Position numbers and translations under genes: made by a program
Origin: Bos javanicus
Lineage: Eukaryota; Chordata; Mammalia; Artiodactyla; Bovidae
Length of the DNA: 64,000 bases
NCBI RefSeq assembly: GCF_032452875.1
Contig: NC_083885.1
Location: 63,603,925-63,667,924 of the forward strand
Direction of reading: 5' to 3'
Notes under the pieces: model-generated
Seen by the model: the letters and a program-made list of their open reading frames with translations, nothing else
Told to the model about the DNA's origin: nothing
The model's database searches: none
In this document: positions 61,401 through 64,000 of the stretch, piece after piece
Numbering within the stretch: the stretch's first letter is position 1
Layout: each line of letters opens with the position of its first letter

Positions 61401-61542
61401 CAGATGAGGGACTCTAGGGAGCCTCGGGCTCTGCCCTCGGGAGGAGGTCTGCTCTCAGGGGCTGTCCCTCTCACAGCCCAGCCCTGGGGGGAGGGCGGGA
61501 GCCCCACGGAACCAGCTGCCTCCTTCTCTCCTAGGATCCTAG
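61401..61542 (+). other. Lost Ig1 donor and Ig2 stop codon in gene 5
   Basis: The exon boundary reads ACAG then ATGAGG (GTGAGG in gene 4), and CCTAGG in Ig2 replaces CCTACG. Both are single-base changes from the gene 4 sequence. Confidence 0.88.
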
Positions 61543-63506
61543 GGCAAACCCAGACTCTCAGCCCTGCCGAGCCCTGTGGTGACCTCGGGAGGGAACGTGA
61601 CCCTCCAGTGTGCCTCCAGTCAGGGATTTAACAGATTCCTTCTGATCAAGGAAGGAGAAGACAAGTCCTCTCGGGCCCTGGATGGACAGCAAACCCCCGA
61701 CGGGCAGAACCACACCCTGTTCCCCGTGGGCCCCGTGACCCCCGGGCACAGGTGGACGTTCAGATGCTACAGCTTTTACAGGCACACCCCCCGGGTGTGG
61801 TCAGCCCCCAGCGACCCCCTGGAGCTCCTGGTCTCAGGTGAGGAATCCCGTCCTGACCCCATACATTTGTGCAGACAAGACAACGTACTGGGGTCTCTGC
61901 TCCCAGGGGAGCCCCTGTGAGAGGGTGGGGAGAGGAGCGTGGGGCTCAGAGGACAGACACACAGACTGAGACACGGCAAGGCCTGGGGCCGGGCCGAGAG
62001 AGGGGGTCCACAGGGGAAGCGGTCCCTACAACCCAGCGCGTGTCTCTCCCCAGGGCTGTCTGGGAAGCCCTCCCTCCTGACCCCGCAGGGCCCTGTCGTC
62101 ACCTCTGGACAGAACCTGACCCTCCAGTGTCACTCTGACGTTGGCTACACCAGATTCGCTCTGTCCAAGGTGGGGGGACAGGACCTCACCCAGCGCCCTG
62201 CCCAGAGGCCCCAGGGGGGGCTCTCTCAGGCCGACTTCCCCCTGGGCCCGGTTGGCACCGTCCACAGGGGCCAGTACAGATGCTACGGTGGACATGGCCT
62301 CTCCTCCGAGTGGTCGGCCCCCAGTGAGACCCTGGAGCTGCTGGTGGCAGGTGAGGAGCCAGCGGGTCAGTCGGGGACCAGACTGTGCACAGGCCCCACT
62401 GGGGAGCCCCAGGGATGATGCTGGGACCAGGGGAAGGGGTCCCGGGGAGGGACAGAGAGACAGGGGTTGGGGAGGGGAGAGACTCTGAGAAACAGAGACA
62501 GCGCTGAGGGGCCAGAGAGGCCCGCGGAGTCTCGCTCAGAACCAGGCCCGGCCCCCGCACCCCCTTCCTCTCTGCAGGACGGCTCAGAGACAGACCCTCC
62601 CTCTCGGTGCGGCCGGGCCCCTCGGTGGCCCCGGGGGAGAATGTGACCCTGCTGTGTCAGTCAGGAAACAGGACGGACACCTTCCTTCTGTCCAAGGAGG
62701 GGGCAGCCCATCGCCCCCTGCGTCTGCGCTCCCAGGACCAAGACGGGCGGTACCAGGCCGAGTTCTCCTTGAGCCCTGTGACCTCAGCCCACGGGGGCAC
62801 CTACAGGTGCTACGGCTCACTCAGCACAGACCCCTACCTGCTGTCACAGCCCAGCGAGCCCCTGGCGCTCGTGGTCGCAGGTGAGGCCCAGTCTGTCCGT
62901 CTCACTCAGCAGCTCGGGGCTCTGCCCTGGGAGCGCAGGGCGGTGGTGGAGGAGGGGGCGCTGAAGGAGGGCCCCCTGAGGGAGGGGCCTCGCAGCCCAC
63001 ACCCCGCCCCTTCCTCCCGCACTGGGGTCCCGGAGGGGCAGGTGGGCAGTGGGAGGGTCTCGGGGAGGCCACAGGGCCGTGCAGGGCAGAGGTGGGTGAG
63101 GTGGGGTCCTCGGGTCAGCCCGGCGTACACCTTCCTGGGCTCATTCCCAGGACCCAGTCTCCCAGCCACAGACCCAGATCCGAACCTGGGGAGTCTCGGG
63201 GCTCTCTGCTCAGGGGAGACAGCTCACCCCAGGGCATTTTAACATTCTCTAGGAGGACAAGGCCCCTCAGATCGTCAAGGGGCAGCGGGGAGTCAGGCAG
63301 AGATGGCGCCAGAGCCACAGGCTGCAGGGGCCTGAGGCTGCTGGATGGGGTTCAGTCTGTGGAGAAGCAGGTCCGCCCCCACCACATCCTGCCCCCGGAG
63401 GCTGCAGGGATCACTTCCTCCCGCGGGCAGAGTCCAGCTGGCAGACACAGAGGGCTGAGCGAGCGTCTGTAGGGGGAGGTGGATCCGTGGGAGCCACGGT
63501 TGGGTC

Positions 63507-63670
63507 CCACCCCGGGACCCCACAGACCACTGATCAGGGGCGGGGTCCCACCCCAGGACCCTGCAAACACCACTCAGGGGCGGGCCGCACCCTGGGACCC
63601 CACAGACCACCGCTCATAGGGGTCCTCCCCGGGACCCCACAGACCACGGCTCAGGGGAGGGCCCCACCCC
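63507..63670 (+). repeat. Intronic minisatellite, gene 5
   Basis: About five units with the same internal variants as gene 4, supporting a recent common origin of these two genes' 3' halves. Confidence 0.65.
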
Positions 63671-63969
63671 ACCCTGTGCTGTCGGAGCTCCTTCAGCTCA
63701 GGGTCCTGACAGGAACGTCTGAGACAGTAAGATAGAGAGACCCCAGGACTCTCCCGAGGAGGACACGGCCCACCCACAGCCTCCCTTCACGACACTCGGG
63801 CTCGGCTGATACCCTCCCCCAGCACCGCTGTCAGACCAGCGAGTGTGAACAAGGACAGCGTCCCTGTCAGGAGTTGGGCTCGGGGCTGCGTCTTCTCACG
63901 GGAGGCCGGTGCCCTGGGCACACACAGTGAGTAACGGGGCCGGCGCTGACCTGTGCACCCTCACCCCAG

Positions 63970-64000
63970 ACTACACGGTGCAGAATCTCACCCGGATGGG
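63970..64000 (+). other. Start of the gene 5 transmembrane exon, truncated
   Basis: After CTCACCCCAG the exon opens with DYTVQNLTRM codons and runs off the window, so the tail of gene 5 cannot be read. Confidence 0.8.

Larger units (their letters stand above)
60724..64000 (+). pseudogene. LILRA: Gene 5: LILRA-like pseudogene, 3' end outside window
   Basis: Exons: signal 60724-60757, 60910-60945; Ig1 61119-61403; Ig2 61535-61837; Ig3 62054-62350; Ig4 62578-62880; transmembrane from 63970, cut by the window end. Two lesions disable it. The Ig1 donor is ATGAGG instead of GTGAGG at 61404, and read-through stops at a TAG ending at 61417. The Ig2 exon carries TAG at 61540-61542 where gene 4 has TAC. 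Ig3 and Ig4 remain open with canonical sites. Ig1 also carries an extra Cys (GTCTGWS, Arg in gene 4). Skipping Ig2 would avoid one lesion but not the lost donor. A soluble one-domain product from read-through is possible in principle. Confidence 0.85.

Overview
The window is mammalian, almost certainly ruminant (cattle or a close relative). It carries RTE-type BovB LINE sequence, Bov-tA/Bov-A2-type SINEs with their tRNA-like arms, ruminant L1 remnants and retroviral LTRs. The genes are multi-exon, with GT/AG introns and phase-1 immunoglobulin exons. All recognised genes belong to one family, the leukocyte immunoglobulin-like receptors (LILR) of the leukocyte receptor complex. The species and chromosome are inferences from repeat content and family; no search was run.

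Layout, all genes on the + strand. Gene 1 (5493-8781) is LILRA-like with four Ig exons and a frameshift in Ig4. From 9.2 to 31.4 kb there is no recognised gene: SINEs, L1 fragments, three solo LTRs with 6-bp target duplications, one LTR in reverse orientation, two BovB blocks, and a second copy of the 5' flank seen upstream of gene 1. Gene 2 (31452-37842) has six Ig exons plus both an LILRB-type and an LILRA-type transmembrane exon, and is disabled. Gene 3 (42570-47907) has four Ig exons and the same two transmembrane exons. Gene 4 (52635-56071) is the most intact LILRA-like gene. Gene 5 (60724 to the window end) is a broken LILRA-like copy. About 4 kb of duplicated SINE/L1 sequence separates neighbours in the gene 2-5 array.

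The segment 33168-43231 is repeated almost exactly as 43232-53296, with breakpoints at the end of an Ig1 exon. Gene 3 is therefore a fusion of a gene-4-type 5' end with a gene-2-type 3' end. The gene 2/3 type is itself a mosaic. An LILRB-like stem and uncharged transmembrane exon are followed by an L1 fragment and then by an LILRA 3' end whose transmembrane exon carries the arginine expected to pair with FcR-gamma. No ITIM exons remain.

All Ig, stem and transmembrane exons start and end in phase 1, so many exon combinations stay in frame. The array looks like a family under rapid birth-and-death evolution, with exon shuffling, point lesions (frameshifts, lost donors, a stop) and at least one probable gene-conversion patch.
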